A stretch of DNA of 64,000 nt from Argopecten irradians (Eukaryota; Mollusca; Bivalvia; Pectinida; Pectinidae): assembly GCF_041381155.1 (NCBI RefSeq), contig NC_091141.1:23952828-24016827 (forward strand). Direction: 5' to 3'. The translations under genes and the position numbers were made by a program. The notes beneath the pieces are model-generated. The model saw nothing but the letters and a program-made list of their open reading frames with translations, made no database searches and was not told where the DNA came from. Of this stretch, positions 35,425-47,979 are shown in pieces (the first letter of the stretch is position 1; every line of letters starts with the position of its first letter).

Positions 35425-38400
35425 TTAAATAGTGTAGCGTTCTTAAGATATCCAACAATACTAACCACCTAATGAAACAATGTATGCTAAATAGAATTTG
35501 TAAAACTACATTAAAGAAAAATAAAGCTGCTTATTACTGACGCTAACAAATGGTTATTAATTCTAACCATTCTGATTTGGCAAGTCAGCTTCATTGGAAT
35601 ATTTGCAATTAAAGTCTTGTGAACATCTCATTAGTTTTTAGTGGACACTGTTTACTTGGAAAAAAAAATCGTTATTTTTGTTTTACAGAAATCCTTATTT
35701 CGGAAGCTTTTTTAACCATATGTCTTAGTTACTCTTTGAATATCAATGATCTTATTAATGTAATTAAGGATTATTTTGTAGTTCAAAAATATATGTATAA
35801 CAGTCAAAGTGACTGTGTTAAAAAGACAATTTGAATTAGGCTGTGGGAAATTGAAACCTTTATTGGGTCTTTCAGTGTATACATTTACCCTAAAATTTTG
35901 CTTAATCTTATTCCTAGATATCCAATCCAAGAGGCGATCTAAAACATGACATACAATCAGTAAAAAAACGATATAATTTTTTTTTATCAAAACACATAAA
36001 ACCAACTTATTTTAGCCACAATGTGATTCTGCGTTTTCACGCCTCACCACTTTTTCATACGGATCTAAATTCCCGTTATACTGTCATTAAGATATTGTCT
36101 TTCTCTATATCTGGCACGTTAACTTGTCCTCAATATCTACATCCCCGAAATAAGTTTAAATGAATTGCAGGGGAATAGATTATGGCTTACAATAAACAAA
36201 AAATACATGTATATAAAACGACATTTAATACGCCATGTGCGTTGCGCATGACACATATCGTGATTCTGCGAAATACGATTAAAACTATATAGGGTCGTAA
36301 TTACGCCTATTCGTCTTTTACGTCATTAATAGACCCCGAATAATAGTATGACGTCAACAACGGTGAGTTAAATATGATAATCAAATAGCATTGAATTTAT
36401 AAATTATACAAATAACGCAACCAGTAACATGAACTGGGGTGACGATCCATCACATTTTTTTTACAAATGCTCTGTTGATTTGGTTTCAACACTACAGTTG
36501 TTGTTATAGTTTACCTAAATGACGTTATATGTCGCCTCTTGTACTCGATGACGTCACATCAAATTCAGAGTCAACGAAGTTTAACATTTTTTTTCGGCAA
36601 CGTCTTTACAAGCACATCAAAGACTTGCGTGTTCTTGTATTGCTCAGACGACGACTTCGTGATCCATCGAAAATACTGCCCTCCTCACTCTAATCACACA
36701 ATCAACACAAACAGCCAGTAAATAAAACGTTCATATCATCCGCGTCAGTCACGTCTTTTGAGGCGAATAGTGCTAATAATCAGTACAATACAATAACACT
36801 TTTTTGTAGCAAAACCTGATAACTATTATTACAAAAATATACATTGATAAAGTACAAACTTAATAAAATGCACGTTTCAAGAAGACGCATACATCGATCC
36901 ATTGAAGCAGCGAGTTGAATGCAAATATTCTTCTCGCATATCTGTATATCTAAAAACAAATTTGGAATCCCCTTTATATTTCTTTTTAAATGTTGAAAGG
37001 AAACTATGCTTAACAAAGTATTCCAAAGCCCCCTTATGCCTTATGTCTCAATACACCAGAATAGCAGGAGGTATAACCATGCAGCCTAACCTAATTCTAA
37101 TTGAAATAATTGTCTTCCAATGTCGCCAGGTATATTCCTTGGTTGCTAGGGGAATTTATTCTATCTTACACAAGGAATGGCTGTAGTCCAGCTCACACGA
37201 ACTAGACATTGCTTGAAAGTATGTGCATATTCCAACTACGTATGGGAGAAAAAGACAGGAGTATCCCTGTTCACTTGACAGATCATTATAAGATTACATT
37301 AATTATTTCACGGCTATGACGTTGTATTCGGTACCCCTCAAAACCAATTATATCTATTCCAAATGTTACAATGATCCCATTGACAATATTTTGAGATACA
37401 TTTTCAGTCTGTATCCTAAATCATGAACACTTTGAAAACTTTCAATCTATGAACAAAACTTAAATCCAGCGCATACATGAATAAAAGTTAAAGATTATTT
37501 TTAATTATTATCCAGCCCTCTGGATGTTGAGAACCATATACCATAAAATGCCTACAATATTTCATTAAATTTGTTTTATTTTCAGTATTTTTGGAGAAGT
37601 TGTCTAAAATGTAATTTGTTTATAGATACATGCTGCGTCACGACTCCGGACGACGAACGATGAGGCACAAAATGCGATCATTTTAAATTATGCGAGACTC
37701 AAGCGACATCAATAGGAAAAGAAAAAAAAAAGAAACTTATTACTCACAAATGTTCTTACATATACCTCGACGAATTCGGGAGAGATATTTCCGTGAACGA
37801 GGCCTTATTCATGAAAGTAAGCCTAGTTCTTAGGATGACGGAGTGCGATGCCAAAAGGACCACATGACTCACATGTATTTCCTTTCACGGGTTGTTCAGT
37901 TATCCATTGAGGGGCATATATAAGTAACAGTTGATATATTGTGTGGTTTCATAGTCACTTCGACACCAGTTATTACTCTTGTTTGAGAGATTATAAACAA
38001 AATTGTTCGTTTTACTTGAGTTTTTATCAAACGAGCCTTCGAATTCCTAACATTTTCTAGCCGTGGAGAGAAAACGTTTTAATATCTCGGAACGCAATGA
38101 ATCGAATACAAGACTTTTCTAACAACAAATAATGCAGAGAATTTTCAACGTTCATGAGTACTGAAATAGTCCTGTAGATGCAGCTATTTTGTCCATCCGT
38201 CCTTCTATCCTGACGTCACATTGGAGCTCCTGTCCTGCACAGCCAATGGAAATCGAGTAAGGTTACATTACACCTCTGACATATACAAAATATATACATT
38301 ATATAGGTGATATAAGGACAGATAGAAGGCTAAGAAGATCATCACATATCGGAACCATTTGCAAATATGCATCATGATGTGAACTGAAAAAAACAAAGAA

Positions 38401-39870
38401 ATTTCATTATTAATGTTTTATTTTATATGTATCTCTGCTAGCAATGAACAAAGCTGCAGTTCGATAGTGTCATTGTAAATCCTGACGTTATCGCCGTGTC
38501 AACCCGCAAAGTGTTGTTCGGAAAATTGTTGGATCTACTGTACTCTCTCTGTGGAACACATACACTTTTATTATTATATACAGTATGCAATAGGGATCGC
38601 TGAGAGAAGACTAGATAATGAGGGATATTATTATATCTCACCGATAAATCACATTCGCTTATTGGTCGAGAAATGTCACGTTTGGGTCGACAAAACATCG
38701 TGTATCCCTTTGAACGTCATGTTCAAAAATCATGTTTCCCCCGAGCGGAAACCCTCGTACGTTTAGCAAGAGTTGTCGTTCGTGTAACGGAACTCTCAGA
38801 GATATTCCGATAGCAAGCAAAATGGATGGTAGACGAGGCTTTCGTCTGCCTTTGACCGAGGAAATTAGTAATATCCTTATCATAAAAGATACAGATTACA
38901 CAATTACCCCCGATGTAATGTTTATATGATGTAACATACTAAAGGGAGGTAATATGGGCTGAAAGATACGGTAGGTCTAACTTGTGATTTAACAGTAACC
39001 GTAACGTTAGCTCAACAGTGTTTGAGCATACAACTTAAATTCTAGCCATTACGTTAGACTTGTATTCTGGCGCGTGAAAAACTTTTTTTTCGGTATAATA
39101 AACAATTTATTGCCCTGACAGCAGGGAGACATGACCCTAATTTTACCCGCGGCAAGTCATATATTTAAATATGACATGAATTGGGTAAACAAAGTGTCAT
39201 GTTTCCCTACCGCCACGCTTCGGCGAGGGTGACAGTGATATTCCTCGGGGTGACACTAGGCACCCTCTAATGCTGGTAGTATTCATTATATTATACCAGA
39301 AGTCTAGACACAAAACTAATTTTCAAGTATTTGCAATATATTAAAACGTTTTATCTATTTTAGCAAAAGACGAAAACTCATCGTCGGCAGTAAAATAACA
39401 TATCTGCTTCCATACTTTCAGTAGCGCTTATTTTTATCATTGCATAGTTAACAAGAATACTAACAATAAACATTCAGTGAAATATTTGTGTTGTCTTGTT
39501 ACTCGTGTTTGTTAAAGTATTAACGTTTTTGTAAAGTTCAATGAATTTTGGTTTCGTCCCGTCTTCTGTTTACAACATTAGCAACGTCTCGAAGACGCTT
39601 GTAATCGCATGTCTCCCGTTCACCTAATCACCGACGGGATTAATAAAAACCAACATATAGCGCTTGGACGGTAAGAGAAAAGATGTACAAACGGAAAGCT
39701 CCGTACTTAATTTGAAAAACGACATTGATAATTAGACTAATTTGACAAAACCATTAATAAATAGCTTCAGATAATTTTTGAACCGTCGCTTTAAAAAACA
39801 AAGATGGCGTCGATAAAAGAAACGAGTGAGCATCACCTGTTGTTAGGGGGGTTTTACGAACATGTCTATT
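35425..39870. other. Long non-coding stretch
   Basis: No exon is supported on either strand. The open frame at 38732-38929 lies in a less AT-rich patch (38540-38930) but has no splice context or recognisable motif. A mirrored pair GGGAGACATGAC/GTCATGTTTCCC at about 39133-39216 may be another small foldback. Confidence 0.4.
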
Positions 39871-40051
39871 CCGTCTTTATATATTACAGAGTTAGCTCCC
39901 TTGAGGGTAGGTATCGATTGTTACGTCATTATTTTGTGAGCGCAGTTCACGTTATTTTCTCCAAAAAGTATGACGTTACGCTCGCAAACACATGACGTCA
40001 CATTCAATACCTACCTGCAAGGGCAGATAACTCTGTAATATGCAAAGACGG
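39871..40051. mobile_element. 181-bp foldback element with CRE-like sites, copy 1
   Basis: CCGTCTTTATATATTACAGA at the left is mirrored by CTGTAATATGCAAAGACGG at the right. Pairing continues through the GGGTAGGTAT/ATACCTACC region and the GTGAGCG/CGCTCGC region. The right arm holds a perfect TGACGTCA. Related to 47594-47770. Confidence 0.8.
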
Positions 40052-40653
40052 TTATTTCCGTTTAACCAATCAGATTCGAGGTAGGCGGGACTTGTTTCCA
40101 ATCTCGCTATCAGTTGCTAGGTGACGTAACAATTGGGCGGAGCTAGTTTCCGATCACGCCATCTCCGTTGATGTCCTCAGACGACGTTAGTATCGAACGA
40201 AACTGTTACTGAACACGTTGTCATGTTTATCTTGTATGTGAGAGGCTTGTGAAAAATGTGATGGGGTCAGAGGACAATACCTTTATATGTACATGTACGT
40301 ACAGTTATTATGTATAAATTTAGGCTACCTGTAAGTGGTTAACGTCTCCCAATTTCAACAAACTTGTATATAAATTTAGTATTATGCCTAGAAGTAAATG
40401 TTGAAATATTGAGAAATCATAGCCGAATCAAATTTTAACCTGCGGTTTGAATAGAAGCAAAACAAAACGTACATGGAATCACAATTATTATCTCGGAATA
40501 ATTTGTATATTTGAAGATAAGATTACGTAGATCGATTACAATTTAAAAATCTCTCAATCTCTACTGAACATTGTCGTACGCGACAGGAATATAGCGTATG
40601 AGACAAATGTATTTTAGTGTAATCATAACTTTTGTATGTATCGGTATATAAAA
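40052..40653. other. Non-coding stretch
   Basis: Somewhat GC-richer at 40080-40200, with further ACGTCA-like sites near the adjacent foldback. No exon recognised. Confidence 0.35.
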
Positions 40654-40801
40654 ACAGTTAAAGTATGGGATTGAGTGATATACATATCAAGTTTCCTGTT
40701 TCCCTCGAACTTGCCTATTTCCCTCAGCTCTGCCTCGGGAAATAGACAAGTCTCTTGAAACCAGAAACTTGCTATATACCTCGACCCCATACTTTAACTG
40801 T
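40654..40801. mobile_element. 148-bp foldback element
   Basis: ACAGTTAAAGTATGGG at the left is mirrored by CCCATACTTTAACTGT at the right. Pairing continues inward through TATATA, AGTTTC/GAAACT and CTATTTCCC/GGGAAATAG. No coding capacity. Confidence 0.85.
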
Positions 40802-41712
40802 ATAATATATATTATCATTACAAATTTACATAGTATTGACCATTCAAAAATGGCTTAAATAAATGTTCAAACATATTTTTTCAACAGTCTTTTTGTTATA
40901 CCAATATTTCCCATCATGTAGAATGTTTATATGGTGAAATAACCATTAATACATATGACATGGAGTGCAATGAGGAATTTCTGCTTATGCAATCTTCCTC
41001 TCTCATTCATTACATTCCCTGTGTCCTATGTTAATTTCCTTACAACTCAGGATTGAATACGGTGATATAAATAAGGTATTTGCTTTTGCATCTTTTTTGA
41101 AAGTTTTTGTTCAGTGTTATTGTTTCCGAGTCTTTAAAAGTAGATAAATCCTTCGTGGATATAATTTCGGGTCCCCACATCGCGTGTCTCAACATTTTGT
41201 TAACGAATTTTGTTATATATTTTTGAACATATATATGTAAAAACGTACGATCTGTTTTCAAGAGGAGAACCGAGATAAGAACACAAAATTAGTAATCAAA
41301 ACTGCATAATCAATATTTTGAAAAATTCGCATCTAGTTAAGGATTTATACCAATGTCAATTTAAAGGGACATTGAAGCAAAATCAAACCAGTTCTAATGT
41401 TTGTTGGAGTGGACGATATCGCTGTGATTTGCCACTAAAACCCCACAATGATCAGAGTGTGTGTAATGGCAAACTCGCCCTCCCTCCCCGCCATTACACC
41501 TTATTGTTGCGACGTCTTGTATGCCGAACTCTGGTCTGCGCCAGTGAGATTAAACAACTTCTGTCTACTTGAATTACTCTTTAAATAGTGTGATTGCCTT
41601 TTAAGGTACATGATCTTGTCTGAAAATTGATTTTAGCAACCCCTTGGTAGTTTTTTTATTGCATTTGTTTAATTTGTACACATCGTGCTTGATCAATCGT
41701 AGTAGTTATTTC

Positions 41713-44077
41713 TTACCCATAGTTAGATTTGCCAATTAGGCCATATCCTTCATGTATGTCAAGCCCAAATCCAAGTTTAAATGAATGGAGTGCAACTAGT
41801 TGGAAACAAGGCAAGAAGGATACGTCTGCAAAGGAAAAACATACATTTAACGAATTAAACTTTTAATACACATATTGTTTATAAAAATATATGTCTCCCA
41901 TAGAATGTGTGAGAATAATAATTTATTACATTTACATTATAAGTAAATAGTTATAAATATTATGAAATTGGACTTTTCAAGTTAATTAAAGATTAAACAA
42001 GACACAGAAAAAAGGTTGTAAATTCGTAATTTAATTTGCAACACCTAAATATTTATTCCATTTCTAATGTCATTATATCTTAGGTAGAATGTCATTTTTG
42101 ATGTGATTGTTTTAAAGATGCTCCACCGCCGACAGTGCATAAATGATATTCATCATTTGAACAATAATTAGTGTTTAATCGTGTATACATAAGTCTAATT
42201 AACACAAAAAATAATATGAAATAATTTATTTTGCCTTTGTGTCATGCGCAATCAGTACGTCATTTCATATAGGATATAGCGCCACGGAATTTTTTCGGGA
42301 TGCAATTAATTATTTTTTTTTATATTTTTAACTTGAAGTAAAGTTAAAAGCTCAAACTTTTCAACGGCGTTAATGGTGTAAATTAAGTAACTTTTGTAAC
42401 TGAAGAAAAATACTAAATTGTCTGCTGCTGTTTTTTATAGTAAAAAAAAACATTTGTCAGCGGTGGAGCATCTTTAATATAACTAGATAATGAATAAAAT
42501 TACCGCCAATTCATTCAACGAAGAAAGCAAAAAATACGACTTGGATAAAATATTATTTCTGGGATTATTCTCGACATTAAATGTCCCTTTAAAACATAAT
42601 CGATCGAATAACTTACTCTCCTTTAGTTTGCAGCACAGTGGATAAATATTGCTCATTCCCACCCACAGATAATCAGAAGGACATGTAAAGTTTTCGGGAT
42701 CGGCTTCAGCAACTACAAAGAATAACCAAAATTATTGCAGATGACTGCTTCTGAATAATACACAGTTTCCAAACTAAAAGCCAACTATTCAAATCACAAG
42801 TTTTGTTAAAGGTTTTCTACAATTTGACAACTGAGGGCTTCGCATACAGCACACATCAAACAAATATAAGCTTACATAAACATTCTTGCACAACATATCA
42901 AAATAGAAAAAAAATCAATGACACTTCTAGTTTAAACTTTCTTTATTTAGATATATGCAAAATATTATGCAATAGACTTCTGAACAGGAGCAAAAAGAAA
43001 CACGTTGTGTCTGGACCATGAGCCTTCTTGACATTGGCGAGCACTCGACTCTAGGCCAAAAGTGAACCCTTTCACAAGGAAGAAAGTCAGTAGGAAGAAG
43101 AGGAAAGATAAAACTAAATTAAGTCGCAGCAGGCACAATCCTAACCCCTACTTGCAGGATTCCGTACATGCAAACGCCTGTACCACCTTCATGAAAACAC
43201 TGGAAACAACAAAATAACAACAACAACGCATGGAACTGTGCAAGGTCTGATCAGAACGTTGAAAATATAGAATATTATTTTGTATCAAAATGTAAAGGAA
43301 GATTATATCTAAATGATCAAAGCAATCACACATGGGGCATATCATCGACACAAATTAACACATAACAAGACATTTATGAAAACTGAATAACAATATCGAT
43401 GATTAAAGTCCCGATATCCGTATCTGTCTTATTCTTTTCATAATTAAGTAAAATTTCGAAAAAAAAATCCTGTTGTAAATAATGCAGAGACAGGACTAAA
43501 TCGAAGTCAAAATGAGCGATAACGATTCGGAAACTTTTGATAAAAAATATATTGAACATTGCTAGATGGGTCCAATTAAGTCACACTAGCAGACATTGTA
43601 ACGTTGTTGCCAATAATATCATGTAATTGCTGTTACTACGTAACGTCTTTCCGACGTCTCCTGAGAACGGGTCATGAACTTTCCTACTTCCATTCGACAA
43701 TAATCGTAACTTTTATGGCGACCAGTTCAAAATGAAGGCATGTTTATAAGTATCGACATCTGCTGTCCCAAAGTTATTAAGAAAACATAATATTCTTTCA
43801 TATAACTTAATTTTAACTACATCTAAAATACTAACAATATCGGGATCGAATCATCTGGACCTTTTGATGATAGTAACTTATAGTGTGACTTTAAAGAATT
43901 AAGAATTTTAAGAATACCAATTTTGAATATTCCAATACTTACTCATTGAAATGCAATTGTTTGATATATATTCTGATGCACGGCACTGCAGCTGGAAGCT
44001 CATGAAAGGAGTGGCAAAGGGAAAATTTTGTGGTATCCAATGTTCTGGACAATGACAAAGATAAATTGGCAATCTAC
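41713..44077 (-). CDS. Unrecognised Cys-containing protein, 3' three exons
   Basis: I do not recognise this gene. Three minus-strand exons join in phase 1: 43943-44077 (acceptor GGTAG, donor GTAAGT), 42617-42712 (acceptor TTCTTTGTAG, donor GTAAGT) and 41713-41825 (acceptor TTTTCCTTTGCAG, stop TAA). The first reads LCHCPEHWIPQNFPFATPF and continues to a Cys pair; the second reads FTCPSDYLWVGMSNIYPLCC; the last is a 36-residue tail ending GYGLIGKSNYG. Both internal exons share a C-P-x-x-(W/Y) motif and further cysteines. Phase-1 exons with cysteines are common in secreted, modular animal proteins, so an extracellular product is inferred. A TTAA-MITE (42116-42473) sits in the last intron. Upstream exons were not found; a candidate near 44470-44520 has a different phase. 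Confidence 0.45.
42116..42473. mobile_element. TTAA-flanked MITE, copy 2
   Basis: A 358-bp element with terminal inverted repeats AGATGCTCCACCGCCGACA and TGTCAGCGGTGGAGCATCT, flanked by TTAA on each side. It is the better-preserved copy; compare 35064-35424 and the end fragment at 57805-57835. It lies in the last intron of the gene at 41713-44077. Confidence 0.9.
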
Positions 44078-47000
44078 CTACCGAAGATCTAGGATAACAA
44101 GTATTGATGCTTAGATACATTTATTTTGATCATATTTACACAGAGAATATAATTGTGATCAGAGTATTTGTTATGCACACTATATGTGCGATTATTTAAG
44201 AAAGAAATTATTTGACAAACATTCAGTATAAGAGAGCAAGTATAGTACTTACATTTATGGAGAACTAAGTACTATTTTCCTTTTTAGAGGGTCAATATAT
44301 TACATTGTTAAAGATATTAATCATGTCAAATCGCAACAATTGTATTCCGACAACTGATTGATACATAAATACAAATAAACTCAATATTTACACATAATTA
44401 CGTATGGATCTTTAATATTTTCTACGTGTTTCAAATCGTTGTGGTTTTAAACCAACATTTTTTAAATACCTCACATTGTTTCTAACAATCCCGAGTCGAC
44501 CATAAGTACTGCGACGATATTTATACTGCAAATTGCTAATTGCAGCCCAGTAGCATTATAAGTATTGATATACAAAAGAAAAGGAATTTTTAAAAAATGA
44601 ACAGAATGGACAAAGTAAAATTTAAACAAAAAAGTTTTGTCAATTCTGCGAACATTCATACCTATTAGGCAACAGATTATTTTGGCTGTTGTTCTATCCT
44701 TTTCATATTACTGAAGTTGGTGAAATCGTAACAAATATTAAACATACTTCGATTTTATCTGTTTAGCCAAAATATCGATATATTTGTAAAAATATAATGT
44801 GATTGTTATAAAAACAAGCTAAAATTTAAAAAAAAAGATAAAAAAATTGAAGATTGAAAATTGCAATACAGACCTGATGATTTATTTTTTTTCTAAAGAG
44901 AAAAATAATGTTCGACTCACTCAAAATCTAAATTGAATGCATATTAAATTGTAACAATCATGAACTCTTCCTAACGCCACAAGATAGGCATCCGACAGGA
45001 TAGTCATCATTATCTGACATAGGCCTAAGATCCCAAATTGCTGACTTTAACCTCTTTCTCTCTGTTATTACGCTAATTTATCTTTTTACTATAATCGTGA
45101 TACTTATAGCATTCTTATCATAATTAATTCAGGTACATAATTATGTATTTAATTTCCCATAATGTCAACAGTAATTACACAAAACACATTTTTAAGCGCT
45201 CGCCTACACCTCGCGTTTTGATACAATACAGATGTTTCGAAATCCCAAAACGTCGTGGTACAATTTACCGTTGATAAGTCGCATCATCCAGTTATAATGA
45301 CGTAATCATCTGACGTGATCGGTTACTGGATAAACATACTGTGGATATCTCACTGGGTAACACCAAATTCAATATTTCAGTGAGTTAGACAGGGATTGAA
45401 CTGTGGTTTGGTGTTAGAGGTGTTATGAACGCAAGTGGGCACAAGCATATTTAAGAATATAGAATACGTCTGTATCCAATGACGTTCATACCATTTGAAA
45501 CACAATCAAAACACTGTTCAATCACCATATGTACATCATTTGGCTACTTGACATATTCGTCGTCAAATTTACAATGGCGTTCGTTGCTAAATTGGGTAAT
45601 TACACAGGATAACTTCATAATGCATCTTATTCTTTTTATATATATACTTTGAAAACAAATATCGGTCCGTCTTTTTCTTCCTATGTTTAATGCATGCATT
45701 AGATAATATTATGTAACATTTGGTGAGACGAACGATAGCTTCGCTTATAGTCGGCATAATGTAACCGAGACGCGTGCATCGACTTACAAAGTATCATAAT
45801 TATCACAATGAAAAACTAACAACTAAATGAAACTGAATTGTGATTTCACTGTGATTTGCTTCCCTACAAGAAAAACAATTGTTAAACAACGTTAAAGGAT
45901 TTGTGCAGTCTAAAATCATTATTTATGTTGGGAATGACTTTATAAGCGCATGTAGAAACCTCTCCGTATCGCGCGAGACCGGAATAACCCGCAAGCAGTC
46001 GAAATCGAGGTCGAATTATCTTACAGCCCAATAATGCCTATTTTCTAGCCCTAAACCAGAAGTGATGTCATAATAGTCCTTGGCTTATAGCTGTTCTAAA
46101 ACTGATGTGATGTCACTTATAAAAGTTGATATATTATTTTTCTATTATTACTTTTGAGTGAAATTATTCGTTCAATAACTTTGGCTCGAAGGTAAAAAAC
46201 TAAAAGGAATTCGATGTTTTAAATGCTTTACTGTATGCTCAAATTGCAGGTTTTTCCATGTTATTATGAAGGAAAATTCACACAAAATGTACCGATGATT
46301 GATCATCACAAACATTGTATTGTGTGTTGCTGACCGAGAAAATTGAGATACATTAACTAATACGTTTCTATATGTGGTAGAAAGAATTTATTTTTGATAT
46401 TATAAAAGATCAAAATATTGAGATAATTGCAAAATCGACATATTTGTATGTGTTTTACAGATCATGCGATCGCTTTCAAATTTCAATCGATATACGTATA
46501 GAAGAAACACCGAAAACTGTGGAATAGTCAAGATAATGAATTGTATCAAATATGTGTGTGTGCTGGATGATCAACTAATTGGATAATTAAATCATCTCGG
46601 ATTTTACATTAATCAGCGGCAGATAGAATGAGTCATTTATGTTTTATTCAATTGTTCGATAGACTGACTATATGTTGTTTTGCTATTGTTGTTATTCTGT
46701 TATTCAGATACAAATAAAAGCTTTTTTTGTCACTGTCTGTTGCTGTAAACAAAGTGGTGATGTAACACAGGCACATATATAATTTGAAGTTTCCCTTCTT
46801 CGTGTATTCACCGAAACCAGAATTAGTTGATGTGAAGTGTACCGGTGTTAAAATAATTTATCTGAATTATATATCCTTTGTGCTGGCCTTTTAATGTTCA
46901 AATACTCTTAATAGCATTACGATATTGAAACAACCAGTCTTAATTGGGTGTGAAAGGTAGCGATCTTATCATAGTGCATCCATGATATTACGGTTCGACT

Positions 47001-47593
47001 ATATAGCTACATACTGTCGTAACATTTTATTGAATTAACATATAAGGTTTCTCTGAAATTATAACTAAAATTATATGTTCAGATACATCATAATTATACT
47101 TTTATAGTGAAAGATGGTATCTGGGATAAATAAGTCTTTAAATAAGTTGTGAGTTGACAATGTATTTACATTTTTTTTTCTGCAACACCACTATGCAATC
47201 TTACCAATCGCAGCTTGCGTTCATCTGTGCATGATCTGCTATCTAATTGTTTTGACATTATTACCATTATGACGTCAAGGGTATCGTGCCTCTGATCATG
47301 AAAAATGGCTGTTCAAGTGATAGCTCCGTCTTTGACGATGATAATAGTTAATTCATTATAGATGCACAATCTCTGGATTCTATCATACAGTTGATATCAA
47401 CAAGTGTAAATATAAACATTGAATTGCAATCAGTTGAGCAATTATGGGAGTATGAATACCAAATGGACAGCGGTAAAGTCAACATGAGGCTCTAATATGG
47501 TACATTAAATTTCCTGCTTTCTACTTAACATTTATACTCCCATAGTTGCCAAATGAATGCAGTTCAACGGTTATATGTGTCATAAATATTATT
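44078..47593. other. Long stretch without a supported gene
   Basis: Presumably the upstream part of the gene at 41713-44077 and intergenic sequence. A minus-strand piece at about 44476-44523 has an acceptor-like TTTGCAG and a GTGAGG donor but is unconfirmed. 45895-46130 is GC-richer and may be an old repeat. Nothing else recognised. Confidence 0.35.
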
Positions 47594-47770
47594 CCGTCTT
47601 TGCATATAACAGATTTAGCTCCCTTACGGGTAGGTATCTATTGTGACGTCATTATTTTGTGAGTGCAATTCACGTCATTTTCACAGAAAAGTATGACGTT
47701 ACGCTCGCAAACCCATGACGTCACAATCAACACCTACCCTCCAGATAGGGCAGATAACTCTGTATTATAC
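47594..47770. mobile_element. Foldback element with CRE-like sites, copy 2
   Basis: Related to 39871-40051: CCGTCTTTGCATATAACAGA at the left, GGGCAGATAACTCTGTATTATA at the right, with the outermost right bases lost. Both arms contain the palindromic TGACGTCA, in TTGTGACGTCATT and CATGACGTCACAA. Confidence 0.8.
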
Positions 47771-47979
47771 TAATACAGAATAGAACCATAATATACAAAA
47801 ATATTTACTTTGACTCACTTTTGTAGATAAAATTAATATACATTTAATTGATGCACAATATGATTTATCAAACAAACAATTTATATTATACTTTTAAGGA
47901 GTTTTGAAAAAAAAACATAAAATAATTGCCATCAATTTATTGTAAAATTATGTGATACAAGCTGAAATTTTTAAAGCTG

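Noticed and set aside
38732-38929. Open frame in a less AT-rich patch (RSCNGTLRDIPIASKMDGRR)
   Set aside because: No splice sites, no recognisable domain and no second exon; the opposite strand is equally open.
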